From assembly GCF_009939295.1 (NCBI RefSeq), contig NZ_WVIC01000007.1, forward strand, positions 1 through 64,000: a stretch of 64,000 bases of DNA. The letters are read 5' to 3'. The notes below the pieces were generated by a model. The model made no database searches and was not told the DNA's origin. It worked only from the letters and a program-made list of their open reading frames with translations. Source of the stretch: Petrachloros mirabilis ULC683 (GTDB lineage: Bacteria > Cyanobacteriota > Cyanobacteriia > Thermosynechococcales > Thermosynechococcaceae). Position numbers and translations under genes: made by a program. Positions within the stretch are counted from its first letter, which is position 1; every line of letters begins with the position of its first letter. Shown here in pieces: positions 19,579 to 28,951 of this stretch.

Positions 19579-21915
19579 GTGACGGACTTCCTCAGCCATC
19601 TCAACCCTTCTCAGCGCCGCGCCGTCGAACATGTCTATGGGCCACTTCTAGTGGTTGCCGGAGCAGGGTCTGGCAAAACTCGGGCGTTAACCTATCGCAT
19701 TTCTAATCTGGTTTTAAGCCATCGGATTAATCCTGAACATATCTTGGCAGTGACTTTTACGAACAAGGCTGCTCGGGAAATGAAGGAGCGGATTGAGACG
19801 CTGTTTGCAGAAAGATTGGCTCTATCAGAAAAAAGCAAAGCCCTAGGGCTACTGCCTCCCCATGAGCAGACTAAGCTGCGATCGCGCGTCTACAAAACCG
19901 TCACCAAGCACCTGTGGATTGGCACCTTTCATAGCCTTTGCGCTCGAATTCTCCGATTTGACATCCATAAATTTGCCGATGAAAAAGGCCGTCGCTGGGA
20001 GCGCAATTTTTCAATTTTTGACGAGTCAGATGTTCAGAGCCTCATCAAAAATATTGTCGTCAATCAGCTCAACCTAGACGACCGCAAATTTCAACCCCGC
20101 TCCGTGCGCTACGCCATCAGCACCGCCAAAAACCAGGGCTTATCTGCCCAAGATCTTGAAGCCGAGCAGCCTGACTTTCGAGGCCGGGTCATTGCCAATG
20201 TCTATAGCCTCTACCAAGATGCCCTAGCGGCCAATAATGCCCTTGACTTTGACGACCTGATTCGGGTTCTGGTCTTGCTGCTGCAAACCAATCCTGAAGT
20301 TTTAAATTATTGGAACCGTCAATTTCACCACATCCTAGTAGATGAATATCAAGACACCAACCGCACCCAATACGACCTGATCAAACTGCTGGCCACCAAT
20401 AACCAATCCCCCGAGCACTTTCGAGACTGGCACTCTCGCTCAGTGTTTGTGGTCGGAGATGCTGATCAATCGATCTATTCCTTTCGATCTGCGGATTTCA
20501 CCATTTTGATGGGTTTTCAGGACGACTTTGGCGATGGTCTCGCTGACACTGAGACCCAAACCATGGTCAAGCTAGAGGAAAACTACCGCTCCACTGCCAA
20601 TATCCTCCAGGCCGCCAATACCCTGATTGAGCACAACACCGAACGCATTGACAAAGTTCTCAAACCCACCCGAGGCGAGGGTGAAAGCATCTACTGCCAC
20701 CGCGCTGATGACGAACTCCAAGAAGCTGCTTTCGTCGTCGATCAAATTCGTACCCTAGAGCGCCAGCATCCGGAGATCACCTGGGGTGACTTTGCCATTC
20801 TCTATCGCACCAATGCCCAATCTCGCGCCTTTGAAGACAGCCTGGTACGCTGGGGGGTGCCCTATACCGTGGTGGGGGGGCTGAAGTTTTATGACCGCAA
20901 AGAAATCAAAGATGTGCTGGCCTATCTGCGGCTGATTGTGAACCCTGCCGATACCGTTAGCCTCCAGCGAATTATCAACACCCCCCGTCGAGGTATTGGC
21001 AAAACCACCCTAGATCGGCTCATGACTGCTGCCCAAGAGCTTGACATTCCGCTCTGGGAACTCTTGAAAGAAGACGCAGCAGTAAAGACCTTGGCTGGGC
21101 GTAGTGCCAAAGCCATTCTCCAATTTGCACACATGATCCAGCGCTGGCAGCTGCAAGCGGCCACAGCATCGGCCACCGATATTTTGCAGGGCGTTTTGAC
21201 AGACTCTGGTTATACCCAAGATTTGCAAAATCAAGAGACTGATGAAGCCGAAGATCGGTTGCAAAACGTTCAGGAACTGTTTAATGCGGCCAAGCAATTT
21301 GCGGATGAAAATAGCGATGAGTCGCTAGCAGCCTTTCTCTCTAGTACCGCCCTGGCCTCTGACTTGGATGACTTGAACGGCAAAGACGTGGTGTCGCTGA
21401 TGACGCTCCACTCTGCCAAAGGGTTGGAATTTCCGGTGGTCTTTTTGGTGGGTCTAGAGCAAGGGCTGTTCCCCAACTTCCGGGCACTCAATGACCCAGC
21501 AGCCCTAGAAGAAGAGCGCCGCCTGTGCTATGTGGGCATTACCCGTGCCCAAGAGCGATTGTTTATCTCTTATGCACGGGAGCGGCGTCTTTATGGCAAC
21601 CGTGAACCTGCCGTTCCTTCAGGATTCCTCTCAGAACTGCCATCAGAGTTGCTCCAAGCCAATTATCGCCTGGGCAAAACTGGCAAATCCTTGAAGTCTA
21701 AGGCCAAAAGCAGTAAAACCCGATCCAATCAACCGTCATCTCCTCAGGGCTGGAAGGTTGGCGACCGGCTTTATCACGAAACCTATGGGGTGGGCGAAGT
21801 CGTCAATATCTTTGGTGAGGGTGACAAGATGTGCCTGGCCGCCAAATTTCCGGGCATGGTCAAGAAAATTATTAACCCCAGGCTCACCCCACTTCAGAAA
21901 ATTGATCAAAATTAG
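19579..21915 (+). CDS. pcrA: UvrD/Rep-family DNA helicase (PcrA)
   Basis: The 778-residue superfamily 1A 3'-5' helicase starts at GTG 19579. Motif I is VVAGAGSGKT, Ia FTNKAAREMKERI, II VDEYQDTNRTQ, III VVGDADQSIYSFRSAD, IV EENYRSTANIL, V TLHSAKGLEFPVVFLVGLEQGLFP and VI RRLCYVGITRAQERL. The C-terminal region after about 700 contains the PcrA-type Tudor-like segment GWKVGDRLYHETYGVGEVVNIFGEG that contacts RNA polymerase. It acts in repair and in removing RecA or stalled polymerase. The nearest upstream feature is the family 5 MITE. Confidence 0.96.
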   Translation: MTDFLSHLNPSQRRAVEHVYGPLLVVAGAGSGKTRALTYRISNLVLSHRINPEHILAVTFTNKAAREMKERIETLFAERLALSEKSKALGLLPPHEQTKLRSRVYKTVTKHLWIGTFHSLCARILRFDIHKFADEKGRRWERNFSIFDESDVQSLIKNIVVNQLNLDDRKFQPRSVRYAISTAKNQGLSAQDLEAEQPDFRGRVIANVYSLYQDALAANNALDFDDLIRVLVLLLQTNPEVLNYWNRQFHHILVDEYQDTNRTQYDLIKLLATNNQSPEHFRDWHSRSVFVVGDADQSIYSFRSADFTILMGFQDDFGDGLADTETQTMVKLEENYRSTANILQAANTLIEHNTERIDKVLKPTRGEGESIYCHRADDELQEAAFVVDQIRTLERQHPEITWGDFAILYRTNAQSRAFEDSLVRWGVPYTVVGGLKFYDRKEIKDVLAYLRLIVNPADTVSLQRIINTPRRGIGKTTLDRLMTAAQELDIPLWELLKEDAAVKTLAGRSAKAILQFAHMIQRWQLQAATASATDILQGVLTDSGYTQDLQNQETDEAEDRLQNVQELFNAAKQFADENSDESLAAFLSSTALASDLDDLNGKDVVSLMTLHSAKGLEFPVVFLVGLEQGLFPNFRALNDPAALEEERRLCYVGITRAQERLFISYARERRLYGNREPAVPSGFLSELPSELLQANYRLGKTGKSLKSKAKSSKTRSNQPSSPQGWKVGDRLYHETYGVGEVVNIFGEGDKMCLAAKFPGMVKKIINPRLTPLQKIDQN

Positions 21916-21999
21916 TGCCATGGAGATCAATCTTGGGGATGATTCAGCCAACTCCAAACAGCTTAAGTCTGAATCACTGAGCATCTTTGACCGCTAGAC

Positions 22000-22398
22000 C
22001 TAAGAGGCTTTCGGGGATGATAGGTTTGCGGCATTGTTGAGGGTGACTTCCCAGGGATGCTCCAGAGAATTGGGGCTTTGGTCTAGGCCGTCATTGCGCT
22101 CTTCTATGCGCTGCTGTGCGTCTGGCGAGAGATGCTCTGAAATATCACTGATTTGCAGTCGATTACAGGGGATCGTATCAGACAAAATGGCGCTGGCCAT
22201 CATGCCCGTATGAATTTCTAGCTGGGCTTGGGGATCAGATTCAAAGACAAGTTGCTGACCTGGAAAGACCACCCGCTCAAAATACCAATTTGGAATATTG
22301 GTGACCCGCGCCACTTGAATCTTGCTGGTGGCATTGACATAGCAGCAAACAATAAAATCTGAATGACTAGATGGTAGGGGATCAAAAACTTGAGCCAT
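22000..22398 (-). CDS. DUF1830 domain-containing protein
   Basis: The 132-residue cyanobacterial protein has a conserved N-terminal half (DFIVCCYVNATSKIQVARVTNIPNWYFERVVFPGQQLVFE) that fits DUF1830, of unknown function. No signal peptide or membrane helix. It is convergent with pcrA. The C-terminal tail (EERNDGLDQSPNSLEHPWEV) is less typical. Confidence 0.8.
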   Translation of the reverse strand: MAQVFDPLPSSHSDFIVCCYVNATSKIQVARVTNIPNWYFERVVFPGQQLVFESDPQAQLEIHTGMMASAILSDTIPCNRLQISDISEHLSPDAQQRIEERNDGLDQSPNSLEHPWEVTLNNAANLSSPKAS

Positions 22399-22505
22399 GA
22401 TAAAAGAAACTTCTTATGGTATTATTCTATGCTTTCTATGAGGCTAGCATTCGCCGATCCCTGTTGCTGTAAAGGGGACTACCAAGCAATCACTTTGTTA
22501 ACTCA

Positions 22506-22643
22506 GAGGCTGCCTTTTAAAGCCTTTCCATGATCATTTGCCCCCCAACCCCCCATTCTGGATGGTTTTGATCACGCTTAAGTCCCCTAGTATGGGGGTT
22601 TAGGGGGAGGGTGCGAGGTCTAAGCAACTTCTCAAAATGCCTC
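22506..22643. mobile_element. Family 1 MITE
   Basis: Left end GAGGCTGCCTTTTAAAGCC, right end AACTTCTCAAAATGCCTC. Flanks are TCA and TGA, so a duplication is not exact. The core is the GGTTTTGATCACGCTTAAGTCC subtype. The remaining 22644-22867 stretch up to the radical SAM gene has no gene. Confidence 0.7.
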
Positions 22644-22867
22644 TGAGATCTAGGGTTGACTCTTTCTATCGATCCCGAGGGAACTTAAAGATAGCCCCAG
22701 GGGGAGAGTTGGGGTGAAATTGCTGCTGAGCAGACTTTTGGGGCTGATACTGAAGGGCGGCAGATGCCCTTTATCTAAAAATGGCTCTATCATGAGAGTA
22801 ACTGTAAAGATAAGTTCACAGAACTTAGCATTGCGTTTTTTCCAGCAGCCCGCTCTAAACAACAGCT

Positions 22868-24442
22868 ATGGATCCTCGGATTCTCTACGTCAGGCTTCCC
22901 TGTAACCCCATTTTTCCGATTGGGGTGGTTTACCTTGCGGATTATGTCCACAAGCAGTTCCCAGAGATAGAGCAGCGGATTTTTGATTTGGGAACGGTTC
23001 CCCCTCTAGATTTTCGGGTGGCACTGGATCGCTGCATTGATCAGTTTCAACCCACGTTGCTGGTGTTCTCCTGGCGGGATATTCAAATCTATGCCCCAGT
23101 GGGGGGTCGAGGGGGCAACCCACTTCAAAATGCTTTTGAGTTTTACTATGGGGCTAATCCCTGGGTGCGCTTCAAGGGAGCCTTAGGCGGCCTGAAGGTG
23201 ACCACGGCCTATTACACAGAGTTGTGGCGCAACTTGGGTTTGATTCGCCAGGGGCTAAAGCGCGCCCGTCGATATTGCCCCCAAGTGCGTGCTGTTGTGG
23301 GGGGAGGCGCAGTCAGTGTTTTTTATGAGCAGCTAGGCCGTAGCTTGCCCCAGGGCACCATTGTTTCGGTTGGCGAAGGAGAGGCGCTCCTTGAGAAGCT
23401 GTTGCGGGGACACCCCTTTCAAGACGAGCGCTGTTATGTGGTTGGCGAAGCGCCTCCGCGCGATCGCATGATTCACGAATGGCCGATGGAAATCGATAAA
23501 ACAGCTTGTGACTACGACTATATCGACCAAATTTGGCCTGAATTTGCATATTATTTACAAGCCGAAGATTTTTATGTGGGAGTGCAAACCAAGCGAGGCT
23601 GCCCCCATAACTGCTGCTACTGTGTTTATACCGTCATCGAAGGAAAGAAAGTACGGGTAAACCCTGCCGATGAAGTGGTTGCGGAAATGCAGCAACTCTA
23701 CGATCGCGGCGTTCGCAACTTCTGGTTTACCGACGCTCAATTTATCCCAGCGCGGCGCTATATTCCCGATGCCGTGGAGTTGCTGCAAAAGATTTTGGCA
23801 GCGGGTATGGACGACATTCACTGGGCGGCCTACATCCGAGCCGACAATCTCACCCCGGAGCTGTGCGAGCTGATGGTACAAACGGGGATGAACTACTTTG
23901 AAATTGGAATTACCAGTGGTTCCCAAGAGCTAGTCCGCAAGATGCGCATGGGGTATAACCTACGCACGGTGTTAGAAAATTGCCGAGATCTAAAGGCAGC
24001 GGGCTTCCAAGATTTGGTGTCGGTCAACTACTCGTTTAATGTCATTGACGAGCGCCCCGAAACCATTCGCCAGACAGTGGCCTATCACCGGGAGCTAGAG
24101 CGAATCTTTGGTGTTGAGAAGGTTGACCCGGCCATTTTCTTCATTGGCCTCCAACCCCATACCCATTTAGAAGACTATGCCTTTGAGCATGGAATTCTGA
24201 AACCGGGCTACAATCCCATGAGTATCATGCCCTGGACGGCCAAGAAGCTCTTGTGGAATCCTGAGCCCATGGGCTCGGTCTTTGGAGAAGTTTGCTTGCG
24301 GGCTTGGCAGCGCAACCCCAATGACTTTGGCCGAGAAGTGATGGCTATTTTAGAAGAACGCTTTGGGAGAGCTAACTTGGCAGAAGCACTGTCGGCTCCT
24401 ATCGTAAAGGCTGTGCCCCAATTGGCGAGGGTGGCACCCTAA
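22868..24442 (+). CDS. B12-binding-type radical SAM protein
   Basis: The 524-residue protein has an N-terminal cobalamin-binding-like domain (IGVVYLADYVHKQFPEI; VVGGGAVSVFYEQLG) and a radical SAM core with the cluster motif CPHNCCYC (Cys245, Cys249, Cys252). GITSGSQELVRKMRMGYN follows, a SAM-binding segment typical of BchE/Elp3-like enzymes. No C-terminal extra Cys cluster is evident. It resembles widely conserved cyanobacterial proteins whose substrate I cannot name. The DICT/HD gene follows 48 bp downstream on the same strand, so the two may be cotranscribed. Confidence 0.85.
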   Translation: MDPRILYVRLPCNPIFPIGVVYLADYVHKQFPEIEQRIFDLGTVPPLDFRVALDRCIDQFQPTLLVFSWRDIQIYAPVGGRGGNPLQNAFEFYYGANPWVRFKGALGGLKVTTAYYTELWRNLGLIRQGLKRARRYCPQVRAVVGGGAVSVFYEQLGRSLPQGTIVSVGEGEALLEKLLRGHPFQDERCYVVGEAPPRDRMIHEWPMEIDKTACDYDYIDQIWPEFAYYLQAEDFYVGVQTKRGCPHNCCYCVYTVIEGKKVRVNPADEVVAEMQQLYDRGVRNFWFTDAQFIPARRYIPDAVELLQKILAAGMDDIHWAAYIRADNLTPELCELMVQTGMNYFEIGITSGSQELVRKMRMGYNLRTVLENCRDLKAAGFQDLVSVNYSFNVIDERPETIRQTVAYHRELERIFGVEKVDPAIFFIGLQPHTHLEDYAFEHGILKPGYNPMSIMPWTAKKLLWNPEPMGSVFGEVCLRAWQRNPNDFGREVMAILEERFGRANLAEALSAPIVKAVPQLARVAP

Positions 24443-24490
24443 AGCCACTCAAGTTTTACCCTCTGGTGATCTGTGTAACCCCTACCCCTG

Positions 24491-25906
24491 ATGCTCAACG
24501 GTTCTATTCTGCAAAAATTGGCGACAGCCCACCGTCAGCCTTCCTCTACTTCTGCTCTGAGTTTGGGCGTGTATTACAAAAACACCCTGGTGTCGCTGTG
24601 TCATGCTCTGGAAGATTGTATTCTCACCTGTGAGAGCCAACCCCTTGTGCTGACTGCATTTCAGCGAGGAAAGTGGTATCTCCAAGAAGCTGATCGCTAT
24701 GGTGAGTTGGCGCAACAGGGGGGACAAATCGTCATTTTGGCTGCCCCGGATGCAGGGTTTGCTGAACACCCAACTAGCCAACACTCGAATGTGTCCCTGG
24801 TCTCCCTAGCAGATGAAGATCCGGTGGCTCAAGAGTGGCACCTGGTCATTTGGTCGCCAACTTACGCAGCCATGGTGCTGTGTCAAGAACTTTCTGACCA
24901 AGACTATGGGGTGGACGGTCGTCCTCAGTGCGATCGCGAGCGCAAGTTTTATGGGTTTTGGACCTTTGAAAGCACTCTGGTTCAAGAGGTAGTGACGCTG
25001 CTGGTGGATCATATTCACGGCTACCAACCCAACCTGGCTCAAGCCTTAAAGACCCAGGCTGAGTCGATCGCGACTGTCCGTCAAACCACGGTCTCTCCTC
25101 CCCTAGAGCCGGTGGTGTCCCGGGTGGTGGACTATTTGCAGACTAACCACGAAGACCTAAGTGGCACCGATGGACAAGGGATTTTAGGCCACAATCTGGT
25201 CTCCAATGAAGTGCAGGCATTTTTGCGCATGGCGCAAATTCTCGATCTTGCTGACGCCGAGAACCCCAACAGTGCCGCCGAAGTGGCAGCACTCGGTGAG
25301 ATGCTGGGTCAACTGCTGGAGTTGCCCGCCTGGCAACTGAAGCGCTTGCGCTTGGCGGGGTTACTGCATCGCTTAGGGGGGCTATCGGGCAGCCCTAGAC
25401 CGTTCATGCCCACGCGCCCATCTCCCACTGAAGCTCCTGCTTACCCCTTCAGTTGTGCTTTAGTGCCAGGTGCCCAGGCACTCCGAACCATGTCTCGCCT
25501 GCGAGCCGTAGCGCAAATCATTAATCATCAGTTGGAGTGGTGGAATGGCTCCGGTTACCCAGCAGGTTTAGCCGCCGATGATATTCCCTTGGAATCGAGA
25601 ATTTTAGGGTTGATTGTCTATGTTCAGTCGGAGGTGCGCTCCCTGCAACCCCCTGAAGACTCCAGAGACCTAGAGGTTTGGCAACAGCAGTTACAAGCCT
25701 GCTTGCAGCAGTGTCAGCAAACTGCTGGAGAGCGCTGGGATCCAAAATTGGTTGAAATGCTGACGCTGGTGGTGACAGGGCTGCTTCAGGGAATCACATT
25801 GCCAATGCTCAGCCCGAAGCTGTCAAATAGCTTGTGGTTGCTTGATTCGGTGGCTGACTCAGAATCTACGCAAGCCTTACTCAATCGCCCTGCGCCGATT
25901 TCCTGA
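24491..25906 (+). CDS. DICT sensory domain plus degenerate HD-GYP protein
   Basis: The 471-residue protein has a DICT domain at about residues 10-180 (LSLGVYYKNTLVSLCHALEDCILTC; HLVIWSPTYAAMVLCQELS; FYGFWTFESTLVQEVV), usually found in light or redox signalling proteins. The C-terminal half resembles an HD-GYP phosphodiesterase: LRLAGLLHRLGG and later NHQLEWWNGSGYPAGLAADDIPLESRILGL. The HD pair is replaced by HR (LLHRLGG), which should remove a metal ligand, so catalysis is doubtful. It probably acts as a signalling or scaffold protein. It follows the radical SAM gene closely. Confidence 0.8.
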   Translation: MLNGSILQKLATAHRQPSSTSALSLGVYYKNTLVSLCHALEDCILTCESQPLVLTAFQRGKWYLQEADRYGELAQQGGQIVILAAPDAGFAEHPTSQHSNVSLVSLADEDPVAQEWHLVIWSPTYAAMVLCQELSDQDYGVDGRPQCDRERKFYGFWTFESTLVQEVVTLLVDHIHGYQPNLAQALKTQAESIATVRQTTVSPPLEPVVSRVVDYLQTNHEDLSGTDGQGILGHNLVSNEVQAFLRMAQILDLADAENPNSAAEVAALGEMLGQLLELPAWQLKRLRLAGLLHRLGGLSGSPRPFMPTRPSPTEAPAYPFSCALVPGAQALRTMSRLRAVAQIINHQLEWWNGSGYPAGLAADDIPLESRILGLIVYVQSEVRSLQPPEDSRDLEVWQQQLQACLQQCQQTAGERWDPKLVEMLTLVVTGLLQGITLPMLSPKLSNSLWLLDSVADSESTQALLNRPAPIS

Positions 25907-25923
25907 TCAGGATTGAATGAGGT

Positions 25924-26553
25924 TTATGACCCCACTCTCCCGACAATGAGAAAAAGTCCGGTTGCTATCAGGATGCTGCCTGCGATCGCACCCATTATGC
26001 GCCTGATCCGCCAATTAAACAAAAGGCTGGCTCGATCGGCCATCCAGGCATAGACAAGCTTGACACCTCCCACAGCAACCATGGCAGTGGCAATGATAAT
26101 GCCAGCATCGAGGTAAGACAACGTTTCCATATTTACAAAGGCTGGCAAAAAGCCCAGATAAAATAGCATCGCTTTTTGGTCGCCCAAAGTAATCGCGAGT
26201 CCTGCCAAAAAGCTCGATTGCCAAGCCGTTTTCTGATGAGCCGACCCCACTGTCATCTTTGTGGCGCTGGCGCGGAGCCATCCAATCCCTAGCCAGATCA
26301 AGTAAGCACCCCCCAAAGGCCGAATCCAAGAGGCCAGAGGCCCCAAGTGCTCCAACAGGAGCGACCATCCCCCCAGTGCCATCCCAATAAAAATGACATC
26401 TCCCATGACGATGCCAAGGGCGGTAAACACCCCATGACCCAACCCCAAGGTGGCTGAGCGAGTAGAAACCACGAAGACGCTGACACTGGGGATAGCAGCC
26501 AGCATCACCAACGCAGTAAATAAAGCGAGCGTGCTACCCCAAGTCATGGCCAA
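25924..26553 (-). CDS. LysE/RhtB-family amino-acid exporter
   Basis: The 209-residue membrane protein has about six hydrophobic helices and the family pattern PSVSVFVVSTRSATLGLGHGVFTALGIVMGD near the N-terminus, with GGAYLIWLGIGWLRA in the middle. LysE/RhtB proteins export amino acids or small peptides across the inner membrane. It begins 43 bp after the end of the ATP-grasp ligase gene on the same strand, suggesting a shared transcript and a product-export role. Substrate is unknown. Confidence 0.88.
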   Translation of the reverse strand: MAMTWGSTLALFTALVMLAAIPSVSVFVVSTRSATLGLGHGVFTALGIVMGDVIFIGMALGGWSLLLEHLGPLASWIRPLGGAYLIWLGIGWLRASATKMTVGSAHQKTAWQSSFLAGLAITLGDQKAMLFYLGFLPAFVNMETLSYLDAGIIIATAMVAVGGVKLVYAWMADRASLLFNWRIRRIMGAIAGSILIATGLFLIVGRVGS

Positions 26554-26596
26554 ACCGCAGGATGTGTTTTTGAAGTGTATTGCTCAGGTCGTGGGG

Positions 26597-28207
26597 TCAA
26601 GCGAACCCAATCGGAACATTGTCCCAAGAAATCGGCTGGGTCGCCTGTGCTTGGCCTGAACAAGCTTGCCAAGTCGATTGGGTTTCAGTATCTAAAGACT
26701 CGCGTGCCTGGGCAAAAATCTCCTCAGCCTGCTCGGGTGAGTTGCCAATACTGGTCAGCCCCAACTTGCCGAACTCAGACAGGCAGCCCATCAAGTGAAA
26801 TACCGTGCCAGTTTCGCTGCCAGTGTCAAAATGCAAATGATGGTGGGCAATAATATCCATCAGATCTGTGGGCAACAACCCTTGATAATGTTCCCGCTGA
26901 AGGTTATCAGAAGCCACATAAAATTTAGGCAGCCCCTGCTGACTATAGAAGCAGCCATCACTGAGGTCATAGACACCATTCGTCAGCAGCTTTAGAGTCA
27001 TGAAGGGATGGGTAGTTCCGCCCTTGCGGAGATTGATCTCAATGGCGTTGACTTGCCAAGGCTCTGATGAACCAGGGGGGGGTGGAACGATCACAAAGTC
27101 AACGCCAAAACGCTCTAAGACCCCTTTTTGTGCCAAGTTTTCCCCGATTTTTAGCCCCAACTCCTGTAATTGGATCCGATAGTCTTCATGGGCGGGGAAT
27201 CGGCAACCCAAATAAATTTGACCACTGGGCCCCCCCAAGATTTGATCGTGGGTTGAGAGAATTTCAACTTCCCCAGTAGGATTCACTCGCCCTTGGACGC
27301 TGGGCGATTGTTTGCCTTCGCCTTCAATAAAGGCTTCGACAATAACACCTAGCAATGGAATTCGTTGACTAAAGTGAGTCCAAGATTCAGTGGCAGACTC
27401 GAATTTGAGGTTAGGCAACTGCTGAGCCACAAATGCCCTTCGCTCCTCAAGGGATGCACCCGAGCCCAAAGGAGCATCTCTTAAACTCAAAAGGGCGTTG
27501 CCCTCCCCAGAAAAACCCTCATTCAACTTCACCACCATACGCTGGAGCGATGGCTGGCGCTGCCAGAGCTGCGCGGCTTCTCGTACCAGACCAGAAACTT
27601 CCCGCACCAGGGGGCTACCGTCAGGATGGGGAATGCCGCATTCGGCAAAGATTTGGCGACTGCCGCTCTTGGTTCCCCAGTATAAAAGTTCAGGATCTGC
27701 GGCCAGCAACGGAATATTTAAGGCTACGGATAAGTCCCGCTCTAGGTCGGTGGAGTTAAAACACACCATATAAGCGCAGTCAGGACGCAGGGAGTGTCGA
27801 ATTCTTTGCAACAGCCGAGGCCGCTCTAATATTTTCTGGCTCAAGGGTTTGAGGGACTGATCGTAGATGGGCAGCAGCATCAGTCGATCGCGGGCATGGG
27901 AGAAGGGAATCCCAGGCAGCAGTTGTAGATAGTAATCAATGACAATGGGAGGAAGGGGCTGCGAGGTTATATAGATAAGGCGGGTGCGGGGATTGCGGAG
28001 CCGCATCAGTGCAAAGAGCAGTCGCTCTTCATAGTGCAGAAAGCCATCGATTTTTTGCAACTCTTGCTGATCAACGCTAAAAGACGGAATGACCAAAATA
28101 TCGGCATCTCCCTCTCCGGGTTCGTTGATGGCGGGCCAGCGATAACGCAGTTGATTCTGGAGCTGCCGAAAGTGATGAATTCGCTCAGAAAGTCCAAGCT
28201 CTGCCAT
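26597..28207 (-). CDS. PGM1-related ATP-grasp peptide ligase
   Basis: The 536-residue protein resembles proteins related to the pheganomycin peptide ligase PGM1. The N-terminal region (ADILVIPSFSVDQQELQKIDGFLHYEERLLF..) precedes an ATP-grasp fold with RMVVKLNEGFSGEGNALL (phosphate and lysine motif), VEAFIEGEGKQSPSVQGRV and the metal-binding WQVNAIEINLRKGGTTHPFM. ATP-grasp ligases form amide bonds through acyl phosphate intermediates. Substrates cannot be read from the sequence. The next gene downstream is a LysE-type exporter, a pairing that suggests synthesis and export of a short peptide. Confidence 0.82.
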   Translation of the reverse strand: MAELGLSERIHHFRQLQNQLRYRWPAINEPGEGDADILVIPSFSVDQQELQKIDGFLHYEERLLFALMRLRNPRTRLIYITSQPLPPIVIDYYLQLLPGIPFSHARDRLMLLPIYDQSLKPLSQKILERPRLLQRIRHSLRPDCAYMVCFNSTDLERDLSVALNIPLLAADPELLYWGTKSGSRQIFAECGIPHPDGSPLVREVSGLVREAAQLWQRQPSLQRMVVKLNEGFSGEGNALLSLRDAPLGSGASLEERRAFVAQQLPNLKFESATESWTHFSQRIPLLGVIVEAFIEGEGKQSPSVQGRVNPTGEVEILSTHDQILGGPSGQIYLGCRFPAHEDYRIQLQELGLKIGENLAQKGVLERFGVDFVIVPPPPGSSEPWQVNAIEINLRKGGTTHPFMTLKLLTNGVYDLSDGCFYSQQGLPKFYVASDNLQREHYQGLLPTDLMDIIAHHHLHFDTGSETGTVFHLMGCLSEFGKLGLTSIGNSPEQAEEIFAQARESLDTETQSTWQACSGQAQATQPISWDNVPIGFA

Positions 28208-28528
28208 GATTTTTGAAATTTAGTCCCAGTAACGCGATTTTAGCCTTTGTGGTCATCGATAGCGCGAGGGTTGATCCCGAATTGATACTCTCAAGAAATA
28301 AAAATAGAGCCCACTGGAGATCTCAAGCGATCCCCAAGCGGGGGTTCCTCCGCAAAATTGCTGACCTCTAGGCGCTGAAGCCCCCACAGTTACGTACTTT
28401 CCACAATTGACGTTTCAGAGAGCCATCTGCCACTTTAGAGATACAGAAGACCACCTGGCAAACCTCTCGCAGACAGTTGGTTCGGCTGTTTTATCGCCAC
28501 CTTGGCCTTCAGTGGCCAACTGACTACT

Positions 28529-28735
28529 ATGACTGATCCGACTTCCCCGCCACTGAACTTTTCGCTACAACCCGTCACTTCTGAAGGCAATACGCTTGAG
28601 CAGATTCGCGTTCTCGTCACCCACCCATTTTTTACGGGACAGTGTCCTCAATGTCACCACAAGATTCAGTTGATCCATCGAGCCATTGGGCATTCCCATT
28701 GTCTGGCCTGTGGTTGGTCAGATGAACCCAGCTAA
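28529..28735 (+). CDS. Small zinc-ribbon protein
   Basis: From ATG 28529 the product is 68 residues with two Cys pairs, CPQCHHK and CLACGW, about 20 residues apart: a C-X2-C..C-X2-C zinc ribbon. The N-terminal part has no recognised domain. An upstream TTG at 28502 would add nine residues. The family is not known to me. A family 2 MITE starts 5 bp past the stop. Confidence 0.6.
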   Translation: MTDPTSPPLNFSLQPVTSEGNTLEQIRVLVTHPFFTGQCPQCHHKIQLIHRAIGHSHCLACGWSDEPS

Positions 28736-28739
28736 GCTC

Positions 28740-28927
28740 CTACGGTGTACACACATTTCTATGTCAAACCCAAAATGCTGCATTCGCCCCCCTAGCCCCC
28801 CCTCGCGCAGCGTGCCCGAAGGGCGTAATTTTTGAGGGAACCAGATTGTCAAAGTCCCCCAGAATGGGGGATTTAGGGGGCTAGACAGGCTGGATAATGC
28901 AACTGAAAACTTGTCTGTACAGGATAG
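28740..28927. mobile_element. Family 2 MITE with nested small dispersed repeat
   Basis: Left end CTACGGTGTACACACA; right end degenerate (TTGTCTGTACAGGATAG). Flanks GCTAAGCTC and GTTAGGCTC agree at 7 of 9 positions, so the copy is older. The small dispersed repeat at 28802-28829 interrupts the first C-tract hairpin. Confidence 0.7.
28802..28829 (-). repeat. 28-bp small dispersed repeat (SDR) nested in a MITE
   Basis: Read on the minus strand it is TTACGCCC-TTC-GGG then CACGC-TGC-GCGAGG, two adjacent mini-hairpins. This is the only copy whose two triloops differ (TTC and TGC). Confidence 0.75.
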
Positions 28928-28951
28928 GTTAGGCTCAGAGTCAAGGGAATG

